Source of the DNA: Achromobacter xylosoxidans A8 | GTDB taxonomy: Bacteria; Pseudomonadota; Gammaproteobacteria; Burkholderiales; Burkholderiaceae_B | Direction of reading: 5' to 3' | NCBI RefSeq assembly: GCF_000165835.1 | Contig: NC_014640.1 | Coordinates: 4,650,001 to 4,714,000, forward strand | Length of the DNA stretch: 64,000 bases | Shown: one piece after another, positions 8,719 to 18,007 of the stretch | How positions within the stretch are numbered: position 1 is the stretch's first letter | Layout of the letters: every line of letters starts with the position of its first letter | The notes under the pieces: model-generated | Databases searched by the model: none | Seen by the model: only the letters and a program-made list of their open reading frames with translations | What the model was told of the DNA's origin: nothing | Translations under genes and position numbers: made by a program

Positions 8719-9987
8719 TCAGGGCCGCTGGCGACGCAGCACGTCCACCACGGCTTGCATCAAGCTGGCCAGTTCGCCCTCGGCCATGGTCAGCGCCGGA
8801 GTCAGGTAAACCACATTGCCGAAAGGCCGCACCCAGACGCCGGCTTCGACCAGGCGCCGCTTCAGGCCCTCGCGGTCGGCGATGCCGTCCAGTTCGACCA
8901 CGCCGATCGCGCCCAGCACGCGCACGTCGCGCACCCAGAGCAGTTCGCGGCAGGGCTCCAGGCCCGCCGCCAGCGCCACCGAGATCGCCTGCGCCTGCGC
9001 CAGCCGCGGCTCGGTCTCGAACAGATCCAGCGAGGCGTTGGCCGCGGCGCAGGCCAGCGCGTTGCCCATGAAGGTGGGGCCGTGCATCAGCGCATGCGAG
9101 GGATCGTCGGACCAGAAGGCCTCGAACACGCGCTTGCTGGCCACCGTGGCGGCCAGCGGCAAGGTGCCGCCGGTCAGCGCCTTGGACAAGGTCACGATGT
9201 CCGGACGGATGCCGGCCTGTTCGAAGGCGAACATGCTGCCCGTGCGGCCGAAGCCGGTGAAGATCTCGTCGAAGATCAGCAACAGGCCATGGCGGTCGGC
9301 CAGGCGGCGCAGGCGGCGCAATACTTCCGGGTCATGCAGCAGCATGCCGCCTGCGCCCTGCACCAGCGGTTCGACCAGGATGCCGGCCAGCCGGGATCCA
9401 TGAACCTCCAGGTGGGCCTCCAGCGCGGCCAGCTCGGCCTCGCCGCGCGGCAGGTCGACGATGTCGTGCCCGGCCAGCATGCCGCGGAACAGGCTGTGCA
9501 TGCCCTCGTCCGGATCGCAGACCGCCATGGTGCCGAAGGTGTCGCCGTGATAGCCGCCGCGGAACGCCAGGAAGCGGCTGCGGCCGCGTTCGCCCTGGTT
9601 CAGCCAGTACTGCAACGCCATCTTCATGGCGACTTCCACCGCCACCGAGCCGGAATCCGTATAGAAGACGCGGTCCAGCCCCGGCCCCAGCATGGCGGCC
9701 AGGCGGCGCGCCAGGGTCAGCGCCGGCTCATGGGTCAGCCCGCCGAACATGACGTGCGGCATGGCGTCCAGCTGCGCGCGCACCGCCTGGGCGATGTGCG
9801 GATGGTTATACCCATGGCAGGCCGTCCACCAGGACGCGACGCCGTCGATCAGGCTGCGGCCATCGGCCAGTTCGAGCCTGCTGCCGTGGCTGCGCACCAC
9901 CGGCAGCGGCGGCGTCGCCGTCTTCATTTGGGCATAGGGAAGCCAGATATGGGGCTGGCCCTGGGCCACCCAGTCGGGCGTGTGCAT
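8719..9987 (-). CDS. bioA: Adenosylmethionine-8-amino-7-oxononanoate aminotransferase BioA
   Basis: A 422-residue class III PLP aminotransferase converting KAPA to DAPA in biotin synthesis with S-adenosylmethionine as amino donor. The BioA signatures are HIWLPYAQM, DGVASWWTACHGYNHP, MFGGLTHEPA, the cofactor aspartate in LLIFDEIFTGFGRTG and the PLP lysine in IVTLSKALTGG. HGPTFMGNALACAAA supports BioA rather than a generic omega-aminotransferase. It is transcribed away from bioF across a 148-base gap; I found no BirA-type operator in that gap. Confidence 0.96.
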   Translation of the reverse strand: MHTPDWVAQGQPHIWLPYAQMKTATPPLPVVRSHGSRLELADGRSLIDGVASWWTACHGYNHPHIAQAVRAQLDAMPHVMFGGLTHEPALTLARRLAAMLGPGLDRVFYTDSGSVAVEVAMKMALQYWLNQGERGRSRFLAFRGGYHGDTFGTMAVCDPDEGMHSLFRGMLAGHDIVDLPRGEAELAALEAHLEVHGSRLAGILVEPLVQGAGGMLLHDPEVLRRLRRLADRHGLLLIFDEIFTGFGRTGSMFAFEQAGIRPDIVTLSKALTGGTLPLAATVASKRVFEAFWSDDPSHALMHGPTFMGNALACAAANASLDLFETEPRLAQAQAISVALAAGLEPCRELLWVRDVRVLGAIGVVELDGIADREGLKRRLVEAGVWVRPFGNVVYLTPALTMAEGELASLMQAVVDVLRRQRP

Positions 9988-10135
9988 GATTCACCTCTCG
10001 ATACCGGCGGCGCGCCTGGGGGTCCGTCCGGCGGATCCGGCCAGGACAGGGGCGGCGCCCGCCTCCACTACAATGGCTCGCATTCTACGGCCAGGCGCGG
10101 GCACGCCCGCTGCCGGGCCGCTGCCGGAAATATTG

Positions 10136-11326
10136 ATGTCCAAGCTGGATCCGCTTTTCTCCTCCGAATTGGCGCGCGCCGAAACGCGCCGCGTGCGCCG
10201 CCGCCTGCGCACCGCCACCACCGCCGCCCCGGGACGCCTGGTCCTCGAGGGCGAGCCGGTCCTGAACTTCTCCAGCAACGATTACCTCGGCCTGTCGCGG
10301 CATCCGCTGCTGGTCGAACGGTCGCGCGAATGGGCGGCCCGCCACGGTGCGGGCGCCCAGGCCTCGCGCCTGGTGACGGGCAACCTGGACCTGCACGAAC
10401 AGGTGGAGGCCAAGCTGGCCCGGCTGAAGGGCACCGAAGCCGCGCTGCTGCTGGCCTCGGGCTGGCAGGCCAATGCCGCCGTGCTGCCGGCGCTGCTGCG
10501 CGCCGCCGCCAGCCAGGGCGAGGTCGAGCTGTACGCCGACAAGCTCAACCATGCCAGCCTGCACCACGGTTGCCAGGCGGCGGGCGTGAAGCAGATCCGT
10601 TTCCGGCACAACGACCTGGACCATCTGGAAAGCCTGCTGGCGGCCAGGGCGCAAGCCGAGGCCCCCGGCCAGACCGTGTCGCGATTCATCGTCACCGAGA
10701 GCGTGTTCAGCATGGACGGCGACCGGACCGACGTGGAACGGTTGGCCACCCTGGCCGACCGCTACCGCGCCTTCGTCTACCTGGACGAGGCGCACGCCAC
10801 CGGCGTGCTGGGTCCCAACGGCATGGGCCTGGCGGGACTGGCGCCCGGCCGCATCGACCTGGCCATGGGCACCTTCAGCAAGGCGCTGGGCGGATTCGGC
10901 GCCTATGTGGCCGGTTCACGCGCGTTGTGCGACTACCTGATCAACGCCTGCTCAGGCTTCATCTACACGACGGCGCTGCCGCCCGCGGTGCTGGGCGCCA
11001 TGGATGCGGCGCTGGACCTGGTGCCCACGCTGGACGCCGAACGCGCCCGGCTGGCGACCTCGGGCGACAACCTGCGCGCCGCGCTGCGCTGCATGGGATT
11101 GGACACGGGGGCATCCTCCACCCAGATCGTGCCCGCCATCGTGGGCGACGAAGCCCGCGCCCTGGCGCTGGCCTCGGGGCTGGAACAGCGCGGCCTGCTG
11201 GCCGTGGCGATCCGCCCGCCCACCGTCCCCGCCGGCACCAGCCGCCTGCGCGTCACGCTGAGCGCAGCGCACCGCGACGTGGACGTGGCGCGGCTGATCG
11301 ATGGCTTCGCCGCCGCGCTGGCGTGA
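10136..11326 (+). CDS. bioF: 8-amino-7-oxononanoate synthase BioF
   Basis: A 396-residue alpha-oxoamine synthase joining pimeloyl-ACP and alanine. Family blocks are NFSSNDYLGLSRHP, GAGAQASRLVTGN, YLDEAHATGVLG and the PLP lysine in MGTFSKALGGFGAYVAG. The start at 10136 gives MSKLDPLF; the frame is open further upstream, but those residues run into the divergent promoter region. It begins the run bioF-bioH-like-bioC/D, whose members overlap by one and four bases and so are probably co-translated. Confidence 0.95.
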   Translation: MSKLDPLFSSELARAETRRVRRRLRTATTAAPGRLVLEGEPVLNFSSNDYLGLSRHPLLVERSREWAARHGAGAQASRLVTGNLDLHEQVEAKLARLKGTEAALLLASGWQANAAVLPALLRAAASQGEVELYADKLNHASLHHGCQAAGVKQIRFRHNDLDHLESLLAARAQAEAPGQTVSRFIVTESVFSMDGDRTDVERLATLADRYRAFVYLDEAHATGVLGPNGMGLAGLAPGRIDLAMGTFSKALGGFGAYVAGSRALCDYLINACSGFIYTTALPPAVLGAMDAALDLVPTLDAERARLATSGDNLRAALRCMGLDTGASSTQIVPAIVGDEARALALASGLEQRGLLAVAIRPPTVPAGTSRLRVTLSAAHRDVDVARLIDGFAAALA

Positions 11327-12009
11327 TGGGCGCTGCCTCCATGCAAGCCGGTATGCCCCGCCCCACCCTGCTGTTCGTGCACGGCTGGGCTTTCGACGCC
11401 TCGGTCTGGGCGCCGCTGCGCGCCGAACTCCAGGAATGGCCGCAAGCCGCTTTTGATGCCGGCTACTTCGGACCTGAGCAAGAGCCGGCCATCGTGGGCC
11501 CGGCGATCGCCATCGGCCATTCGCTGGGCGTGCTGCGCCTGCTGCGCCAACTGCCGCCAGGCTGCCTGGGACTGGTGTCCATCAACGGCTTCGCGCGCTT
11601 CACCGCCGGCGCGGACTTCGAAGCCGGCGTCGCGCCGCGCGTGCTGGAGCGCATGTCGAGGCGGCTGTTCTCGGACCCCGTGGCGGTGCTGCGCGACTTC
11701 CGCCAGCGCTGCGGCGACGACTCCGATGTCGGCGAGCCGCGGCTGGCGCCGCTGGCGCGCGACCTGCAAGCCTTGCGCGACGAAGACCGGCGCGCGGCCC
11801 TGGCGGCGCTGCCCGTGCCGCTGCTGGTCCTGTCCGGCGCGGACGATCCCATCGTTCCCGCGCCCATGACGCAGGCGGGCTTTGCCGGCCGGGCCGACGC
11901 GGAGATCCACGAACGCACGGGCGGCGGCCACCTGTTGCCGGTGTCGGATGCCGCCTGGTGCGCGGCGCATATCCGCGCCTTCATTTCCCGCCTGGCGGCC
12001 GCCGCATGA
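11326..12009 (+). CDS. bioH: BioH-like alpha/beta hydrolase (pimeloyl-ACP methyl ester esterase)
   Basis: A 227-residue alpha/beta hydrolase: LLFVHGWAFDASVW oxyanion block, nucleophile in AIGHSLGV, acidic residue in LLVLSGADDPIVP and catalytic histidine in GGGHLLPVSD. Position between bioF and bioC, with a TGATG overlap behind bioF and ATGA ahead of bioC, argues that it removes the methyl ester BioC adds, as BioH does. It is shorter than E. coli BioH (~256), and the lid region is compact. Identity as BioH rests on context; another biotin-linked esterase type is possible. Confidence 0.8.
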   Translation: MGAASMQAGMPRPTLLFVHGWAFDASVWAPLRAELQEWPQAAFDAGYFGPEQEPAIVGPAIAIGHSLGVLRLLRQLPPGCLGLVSINGFARFTAGADFEAGVAPRVLERMSRRLFSDPVAVLRDFRQRCGDDSDVGEPRLAPLARDLQALRDEDRRAALAALPVPLLVLSGADDPIVPAPMTQAGFAGRADAEIHERTGGGHLLPVSDAAWCAAHIRAFISRLAAAA

Positions 12010-13442
12010 CCCAAGCCCCGCGCAACGCCGGAATCGGCGCGCGCTTCGGCGCCGCGGCCCAGGCCTATGAAGACCACGCGTCGATCCAGCGCTTGGCGGC
12101 CGAACGGCTGGCCAGCGATATCGCCCTGCTACCCTTGCCCGCCCGCCCGCGCATCCTGGAGATCGGCTGCGGCACCGGCCTGCTGACCCAGGCGCTGGCG
12201 CGCCGCATCGGACCCGCCGACTGGACCGTCACCGACATCGCTCCCGGCATGCTGGCTGCCTCGCAACGCGGCCCGGCCCTGCCGGGCACGGCCCGCTACC
12301 AGTTGCTGGACGGCGAGCATCCGGCCGGGCTTGCGGGCGGCTATGACCTGATCTGCTCCAGCCTGGCGGTACAGTGGTTTTCAGATCTGAACGCGGGGCT
12401 GGGCCGGCTGGCCGCGCTGCTGGCGCCGGGCGGCTGCCTGGCGGTGGCAACGCTGGCCGACGGCACGTTCCAGGAATGGCAGGATGCCCATGCCGCGGCC
12501 GGACTGAGCGCCGCCACGCCGCGCTATCCCGCCGTTGCCGCCATCCATCCGGACAGGGGCAATCTGGCCGGTGGCGTGCGCAGCGAACGGCTGATACAAA
12601 ATCATCCTGACGGGCTGCGTTTCCTGCGCGGTCTCAAGGGCATAGGCGCCACCGCGCCCGCCCCCGGGCGCGCGCCTCTGGGCGCGGCGCAGTTGCGGCG
12701 GGTATTGGCGGCGTTTGACGAACAAGGAGCCGGGGTGACCTATCACCTGGCCTACGGTATGTGGAAAAAATCCAAGCAACACCCCACCGGCGTTTTCGTG
12801 ACCGGCACCGATACCGGCATCGGCAAGACCCTGGTGTCCGCGATCCTCGCGCGCGCCTGGAACGCCGACTACTGGAAACCGGTGCAGACGGGCGTGGCGG
12901 AAGAGCCAGGCGACACCGAAACCGTGGCGCAACTAGCCGGGCTGCCGCCTGAACGCCTGCATCTGCCCGCCTATGTGCTGCAGGCGCCGCTGTCGCCCTG
13001 GGCCGCCGCCACGCTGGAAGACACCATCGTCGACGCCACCAGCATCGTGCCGCCGGCCACGCAGGCGCCGCTGATCGTGGAAGGCGCGGGCGGCCTCTAC
13101 GTGCCGATCGACGACAGCCACATGATGATCGACCTGATCGCGCGGCTGGACCTGCCGGTGGTGCTGGCCGCGCGCAGCGGCCTGGGCACCATCAACCACA
13201 CCCTGCTCAGTCTGGAAGCCCTCAAGCGCCGCGGCATTCCGGTGCTGGGCGTGATCATGAGCGGGCCGCTTTCGGCGGGCAACAAGGAAGCCATCGAGCG
13301 CTTCGGCGAGGTGCGCGTGCTGGCCGAGATTCCGCCCCTGTCCAAGGTCGACGCGCAGACCGTCGCGGCGCTGGCCAGCGCCATTCCGCCACTGGCGGAA
13401 TGCCTGCAGGCGCTGGGCGATGCGCCGGCCGTAGCCAGCTAG
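12006..13442 (+). CDS. bioC-bioD: BioC-BioD in one reading frame: malonyl-ACP methyltransferase and dethiobiotin synthetase
   Basis: One uninterrupted frame of 478 codons carries two enzymes. Residues 1 to ~250 are BioC: SAM motif ILEIGCGTG (50-58), LICSSLAVQWFSDL and the C-terminal block VTYHLAYG. From about 258 it is BioD: P-loop TGTDTGIGKT (266-275), WKPVQTG, VEGAGGLYVPI and VVLAARSGLGTINHTLLS. No stop codon separates them. An internal GTG at 12735 (codon 244) lies five bases behind a perfect AAGGAG, and an ATG follows at 12759, so free BioD could also be made. BioC starts the disguised pimeloyl route by methylating malonyl-ACP; BioD closes the ureido ring of DAPA. Whether the product is one fused chain, two, or both is open. 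Confidence 0.85.
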   Translation: MTQAPRNAGIGARFGAAAQAYEDHASIQRLAAERLASDIALLPLPARPRILEIGCGTGLLTQALARRIGPADWTVTDIAPGMLAASQRGPALPGTARYQLLDGEHPAGLAGGYDLICSSLAVQWFSDLNAGLGRLAALLAPGGCLAVATLADGTFQEWQDAHAAAGLSAATPRYPAVAAIHPDRGNLAGGVRSERLIQNHPDGLRFLRGLKGIGATAPAPGRAPLGAAQLRRVLAAFDEQGAGVTYHLAYGMWKKSKQHPTGVFVTGTDTGIGKTLVSAILARAWNADYWKPVQTGVAEEPGDTETVAQLAGLPPERLHLPAYVLQAPLSPWAAATLEDTIVDATSIVPPATQAPLIVEGAGGLYVPIDDSHMMIDLIARLDLPVVLAARSGLGTINHTLLSLEALKRRGIPVLGVIMSGPLSAGNKEAIERFGEVRVLAEIPPLSKVDAQTVAALASAIPPLAECLQALGDAPAVAS

Positions 13443-13453
13443 GCCCCGCACGC

Positions 13454-13482
13454 GGCCCCGGAACAGCGCGCTTTCCGGGGCC
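13454..13482 (+). terminator. Hairpin after bioC/bioD
   Basis: GGCCCCGGA (13454-13462) and TCCGGGGCC (13474-13482) form a nine-pair stem with an 11-base loop, 12 bases after the stop. No U-run follows. It probably ends or attenuates the biotin transcript. Confidence 0.55.
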
Positions 13483-13706
13483 GGAGCCGTTACGCATTCG
13501 TACAAAATAAATTCCGCCTGCGGCCGCCCCCGCTTTTAGCGGATGCATGCCGCTGCATCGCTTTCCGGCTACGCGGATGGCGCCCGCAGCCTCATGCAAA
13601 GCATGAACTTCCCGAGTGAAGGCGCAGGCCTTCTACATCCTTCAGCCACATCCGGATTCTCAAACCGGCGCTGCCGCGGCAGCCGCCGCCGCGCGGCTGC
13701 GCGTTG

Positions 13707-13734
13707 TTGACTACTAACGCAACACAACGATAAT
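13707..13734 (+). promoter_or_regulatory. Sigma-70-type promoter for the giant-protein genes; description of the 13443-13819 gap
   Basis: TTGACT (13707-13712), a 16-base spacer and GATAAT (13729-13734) make a near-consensus promoter about 85 bases before the ATG at 13820. GCGTT (13701-13705) and AACGC (13716-13720) form an inverted repeat over the -35, a possible operator. The rest of this 377-base gap holds the bioD hairpin and GC-rich DNA in which I see no gene. Confidence 0.7.
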
Positions 13735-13819
13735 TTTCGCCACATTGGCAGTTCGATTCGCAGGTAGCTGGACGTGCAGGATTTCGTTCCTGGGTTTCCT
13801 TATTTGCAGGAGAACTGGC

Positions 13820-16800
13820 ATGGTCACCAGAAGGCTGAACATTCCTGTCTTGGCCCCAAATCCCAACCGCAATTTCTTCGACGGCACCCGCCCAGGCCAA
13901 GCCGTGCTGCGTCCGGCCGATCTGCTGGCCTTGCGGCTGGAGCTGCGCAATCTGACGGTCACGCCGGGCCAGCCGCCCCGCCTGAAGAAGGTGGGCGACG
14001 GGGCCGCCACGCTCATCGTCCACTTCCCGCCGCAGTCGATCACCGAAGAAACCTTCTTCGAAAAGCCGCCTCCCGACACCGCCGACCAGCCCGCGCCCCG
14101 CCCCACGCCGGACAAGCCGGCCCCCCCTCCCGGCGAGGAAGAAGATCCCACCGGCCCGCCAGTGCGTGCGCGCATTGCCGGCGAATCGCGGCTGGCCTTT
14201 GCCATTCCCGACGGCTTCGACGTGCCCTATACGCTGGAAGGCGTGCTGGCGGCGATGGAGTCCCTGCCCCAGGCCGTGGCCGCCAACGCGCGCCCGCCGG
14301 GGCCCAGCGCGCCGCGCCTGAACCTGCGCGACCTGTTCGACAAGCGCATCGACAAGCTCTCGCCGGTGCAGCGCGCGGCGCTGTCGAGCTTCGCGCTGCG
14401 CACTGCGCGCATCGTCACGCAACAACATGCGCCCGCGGCACTGCTGCTGCGCCAGGCGGGCGGCGCGCCCGGCCTGCGCGCACTGCGTCTGGATGGCGGC
14501 GCGCCCGTCCGTGAATTGCAGCGCACCAGCGCCCTGATCGAAATCCTCAGGCGCGGCCCCAAGCCCGCGCTGCCCGCCGCGCAACAGACGGCGATCGAAC
14601 TGCCCTGGCGGCTGATCCTCAGCCCGCATGCAGACGAGCGCTGGCGCCACGCCAAGGCGCCGGCGACCTCCGGCGCCACGCAGCACACCGAGCTCTGGCA
14701 TACCCAGCTGCTGGCCGCGCAGCCGGAGGACAGCGCCCGGGCGCCGCTCGCGGACGATCCCCGGCCCACCGTGCGCGCGGTCTGGGCGCTGGGCGGCGAA
14801 GGCACGACCAAGCCCATGCAGGCGGCGTTCCCGGTGCCGACGGTGACCTATCTGCCGCAGCCGAACACCTCGCCCTTCCGCATGCCGATGGACGATTTCG
14901 ACCGCTTCCAGATCGCGCACCTGTCGTCGAACTTCTCCGTCGCCAACTACACGCCCCAGCCCGTCGACGCCAAGCTGCTGATGCTGTCCGCGCTGGGCGC
15001 GTGGCTGGATTCGCGCGGCAACTGGGACGCGCCGGGGCTGTCGCTGGAAGAATGGACGCATCGCGGCGCCATGGGCCGCGACCACTACGTCCGCGTCGTC
15101 TACAAGGGCCTGCTGTATCCCTTCGGCCACCGCGCCTCGCTGGTGAAGGTCAGCGAGCGCAAGTTCCATACGGGCAGGCCGGGCAACACGGCCTACCTGC
15201 GCCAGCGCCTGTTCATCATCGTGCGCGAGCGCGAGCGTGTCTACGCCGATCCGCAGCTGCAGGCGCGGGACGACACGGGGAACATGATCTTCCTGCATCG
15301 CCGGATGCCGTTCTCCAGCGTGCGCATCCTGACCACCGTCACGCCCAGCCTGGACCCTCCCTCCTCCCAGGCCAGCAACATCGACGGCCTGGGGCAATTG
15401 CTGTTCTGGCCGTGCATAGGCGGAATCCCCTTCCGCTTCGCCTGTTCGGCCACCGACATCGACGGCCGCAACGTGCAGTTCGATCTGCCCATGATCTTCA
15501 TGGACGGCGGCCGGGCCTGCCCGCGCAAGCTCAGCGGCCAATGGCTGACACCAGACTATGCGAACGCGGAAATTTTCGCGCAGCAGACGCGGGAGGCCTG
15601 GCGCAACGCCGAATCCAGCCGCCGCACCGCGCAGTTCAAGCAGCAGCGCGTCACGTTCGCCTCGCCGCTCAAGCCCGGCGATACCGCCGCGCAAGCGGAA
15701 ACGATCGAGTTCGACGGCCTGGTCGATCCGGGCAATACCCAACTGCGCGCCTACAGCGACTCGCTGAACGGCCCCCTGTTCTATCCAGGCATCAAGCGCG
15801 CCGCGATCCGCATCGCCGCGCTGGCCGAACTGACCGGCAGCGACAGCAACAGCGGGCTGAGCTGGAACGATCACTACCTGCGGTTCGGATTCGACTCCGC
15901 CAACGTCGGCCAGGTCTTCGGCAACATAGACGCCGAGCCCGGCTACCGCGGCGATGCCGTGTTGAACTTCTCCGCGCAAGGCGACCGCGCAGGCGGCTTC
16001 GTGCAGCCGAATCTGCGCCCCACGGCCCTGTCGCGCATGGCCGGCCCGGTCAGCGGCAAGGTGGCGGACTTCGTGGCCGGCAAGATGAGCGGCCCCGACA
16101 TCTTCCCCAAGGTCCTGTCCTCGGACCTGCCCTTTCCGCTGCTGTTCGGCTGCATTCCGCTGGGCGACGTGATCGAGGCAGTTTCCAACGCAGCCGGCAC
16201 GCCGGAACAGGTGCCGCGCTTCGTATCGGAAGCCTGTTCCCAGCTTGAAAGCCTGGTCAACGAAATGGGTCGGCTCTACGGCCTGGTGGCGGACCTGGCG
16301 CAGCAGCCGGGCCGCATCGCCGAAGCCGCCTTGCAGGTGCTGAAGGACACCTTGCAGGATCTGCTCGGCCAGGCGCAGGCCTATGCCCAGAACCTGGTGC
16401 AGGACGCGAAGGCCCGCGTCAACGCGCTGATGGCCGCGCTGGAGGCGGTGCGCGCACAGGTCGCGCTGCTGGCCGGGCAGTCCTTCGACGCCGCGCCCGC
16501 GCTGCCGGGGCTGCCCGCGGTGCTCACCGCCGCGCGCGACGCCGCCACGGCGCTACGCACGGCCGCCGACGCGAAGGTCAATGGCGTGGGCTTGCCCGAC
16601 GGCTTGCGCCTGTCGCTGCGCCAGGCCGCCAATACCGCCGGAATACTGCTGGACAGCGTGGGCGTCGTGCCCGCGCTGCTGGTGCAGGGCAAGGCGCTGT
16701 ACGACGCGCTCGATGCGGTGGTGGGCCAGCCCGGCCAGCTGGACGAGCTTTTCAGCGACGCCGCGACGCTCACCCCGCGCCTGCAGGCCATCACCGACGC

Positions 16801-17998
16801 CGTCGGGCCGCTGTCCGGCACCATCGGCAGTGCGCGCCTGCTCGAAGGCGCGCCGCGCCAGATCGCGCAGACGGCGTTGAACGCGGTCAAGCTGGCGGTC
16901 GATGCGGTGCTGGCCAGCGCCGAGCTGCTGGAACTGCTGACCGGCGATGAACTCACCCTCCGCTTCGATTGGAATCCGGTGATCAAGAGCTGGTCGATCA
17001 AGCCCGGCGACCCGCCGCTGTTCCGCGTCAACGATGCGCGCGGCTTCCGGGTGGCAGTGGAAGCGCGCGTGCGCAAGAACGGGCAGAGCGCGCCCAAGAT
17101 GTCGGTAGTCTGCTCGCTGAAGGACTTCGACCTGGTGCTGATCGCGCCGGCCAGCTTCATGGAACTGAATTTCGAGAAGATCGAATTCCGCATCGACACG
17201 GCCGCGAAGATGGACGTGGACGTGCTGCTGACCGACATCAAGTTCGTCGGCCCCCTGTCCTTCGTCGAAACGCTGCGCGACCTGATCCCACTGGACGGAT
17301 TCTCCGATCCGCCTTACCTGGACATCTCGGCCAAGGGGGTGGACGCGGGCTTCGACGTGGCGCTGCCGGCCGTCGCCATCGGCGTCTTCAATCTTTCCAA
17401 CCTGAGCCTGGGCGCGGGCTTCACCGTGCCCTTCATCGGCCAGCCCCTGTCCGTGCGCTTCAATTTCTGCACGCGCGAACAGCCCTTCAATCTGTCGGTC
17501 TGCATGTTCGGCGGCGGCGGCTTTTTCGGCATCACGCTGGATCCCAGCGGCGTCCAGCTCATGGAGGCCGCCTTCGAGTTCGGCGCCAGCGTGTCGGTGA
17601 ACCTGGGCGTGGCTTCGGGCGGCGTGCACGTCATGGCGGGCATCTACTTCCGCATGGAGAAGAACGCCTGCTCGCTGGCCGGGTACTTCCGCATGGGCGG
17701 CTGCGTCAGCGTGCTGGGCATCGTCAGCATTTCCATCGAGATCTACCTGGAATTGCGCTACGAGTTCGAAAGCGGCAAGTGCGCGGGGCGCGCCACCATC
17801 ACCGTCGAGATCGAAGTCTTCATGTTCTCGATGAGCGTATCGCTGTCCTGCGAGCGCAAGTTTGCCGGGTCCAACGGCGACCCGGGCTTCCGCGACCTGA
17901 TGGGGCCGCGTCCCGAGCTGCCGCTGGCACAGGAGCTGGCGCTGATCGACAACAGCACCGAGTACGCCTGGCGCGAATACGCCGAAGCCTTTGCCTGA
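13820..17998 (+). CDS. Giant protein of unknown function, 1392 aa (first gene of a two-gene cassette)
   Basis: Not recognised. ATG 13820 was chosen because GGAG lies 7 bases upstream; the frame is open earlier without such a site. There is no signal peptide or long hydrophobic helix. Visible parts: an N-terminal region with a Pro/Glu spacer (about 83-114); a mixed region to ~780 with blocks such as SPFRMPMDDFDRFQIAHLSS and GRDHYVRVVYKGLLYPFGHR; a long Ala/Leu/Gln-rich amphipathic helical stretch (about 780-1035) that could form coiled coils; and a C-terminal region (about 1040-1370) of short alternating strands rich in Gly/Ser/Phe (FGGGGFFGITLDPSG, VSVNLGVASGGVHVMAG, LGIVSISIEIYLEL), likely an extended beta fold. 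The next gene starts 9 bases after its stop. Base composition matches the neighbours. A structural or scaffold role is only a guess. Confidence 0.85.
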   Translation: MVTRRLNIPVLAPNPNRNFFDGTRPGQAVLRPADLLALRLELRNLTVTPGQPPRLKKVGDGAATLIVHFPPQSITEETFFEKPPPDTADQPAPRPTPDKPAPPPGEEEDPTGPPVRARIAGESRLAFAIPDGFDVPYTLEGVLAAMESLPQAVAANARPPGPSAPRLNLRDLFDKRIDKLSPVQRAALSSFALRTARIVTQQHAPAALLLRQAGGAPGLRALRLDGGAPVRELQRTSALIEILRRGPKPALPAAQQTAIELPWRLILSPHADERWRHAKAPATSGATQHTELWHTQLLAAQPEDSARAPLADDPRPTVRAVWALGGEGTTKPMQAAFPVPTVTYLPQPNTSPFRMPMDDFDRFQIAHLSSNFSVANYTPQPVDAKLLMLSALGAWLDSRGNWDAPGLSLEEWTHRGAMGRDHYVRVVYKGLLYPFGHRASLVKVSERKFHTGRPGNTAYLRQRLFIIVRERERVYADPQLQARDDTGNMIFLHRRMPFSSVRILTTVTPSLDPPSSQASNIDGLGQLLFWPCIGGIPFRFACSATDIDGRNVQFDLPMIFMDGGRACPRKLSGQWLTPDYANAEIFAQQTREAWRNAESSRRTAQFKQQRVTFASPLKPGDTAAQAETIEFDGLVDPGNTQLRAYSDSLNGPLFYPGIKRAAIRIAALAELTGSDSNSGLSWNDHYLRFGFDSANVGQVFGNIDAEPGYRGDAVLNFSAQGDRAGGFVQPNLRPTALSRMAGPVSGKVADFVAGKMSGPDIFPKVLSSDLPFPLLFGCIPLGDVIEAVSNAAGTPEQVPRFVSEACSQLESLVNEMGRLYGLVADLAQQPGRIAEAALQVLKDTLQDLLGQAQAYAQNLVQDAKARVNALMAALEAVRAQVALLAGQSFDAAPALPGLPAVLTAARDAATALRTAADAKVNGVGLPDGLRLSLRQAANTAGILLDSVGVVPALLVQGKALYDALDAVVGQPGQLDELFSDAATLTPRLQAITDAVGPLSGTIGSARLLEGAPRQIAQTALNAVKLAVDAVLASAELLELLTGDELTLRFDWNPVIKSWSIKPGDPPLFRVNDARGFRVAVEARVRKNGQSAPKMSVVCSLKDFDLVLIAPASFMELNFEKIEFRIDTAAKMDVDVLLTDIKFVGPLSFVETLRDLIPLDGFSDPPYLDISAKGVDAGFDVALPAVAIGVFNLSNLSLGAGFTVPFIGQPLSVRFNFCTREQPFNLSVCMFGGGGFFGITLDPSGVQLMEAAFEFGASVSVNLGVASGGVHVMAGIYFRMEKNACSLAGYFRMGGCVSVLGIVSISIEIYLELRYEFESGKCAGRATITVEIEVFMFSMSVSLSCERKFAGSNGDPGFRDLMGPRPELPLAQELALIDNSTEYAWREYAEAFA

Positions 17999-18007
17999 GG
18001 AACGTCC

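Noticed and set aside
9988..10135. BirA operator between bioA and bioF
   Set aside because: The TTGTAAACC-type half-sites are not present in the gap.
8755..12009. A 1084-codon open frame on the plus strand running antisense to bioA, then through bioF
   Set aside because: Only its end (11326-12009) encodes a recognisable protein, the BioH-like hydrolase. The rest overlaps bioA and bioF in wrong frames and is a high-GC shadow.
13592..15979. Long minus-strand frame opposite the first giant gene
   Set aside because: Shadow composition, no start signal, and it runs across the plus-strand promoter.
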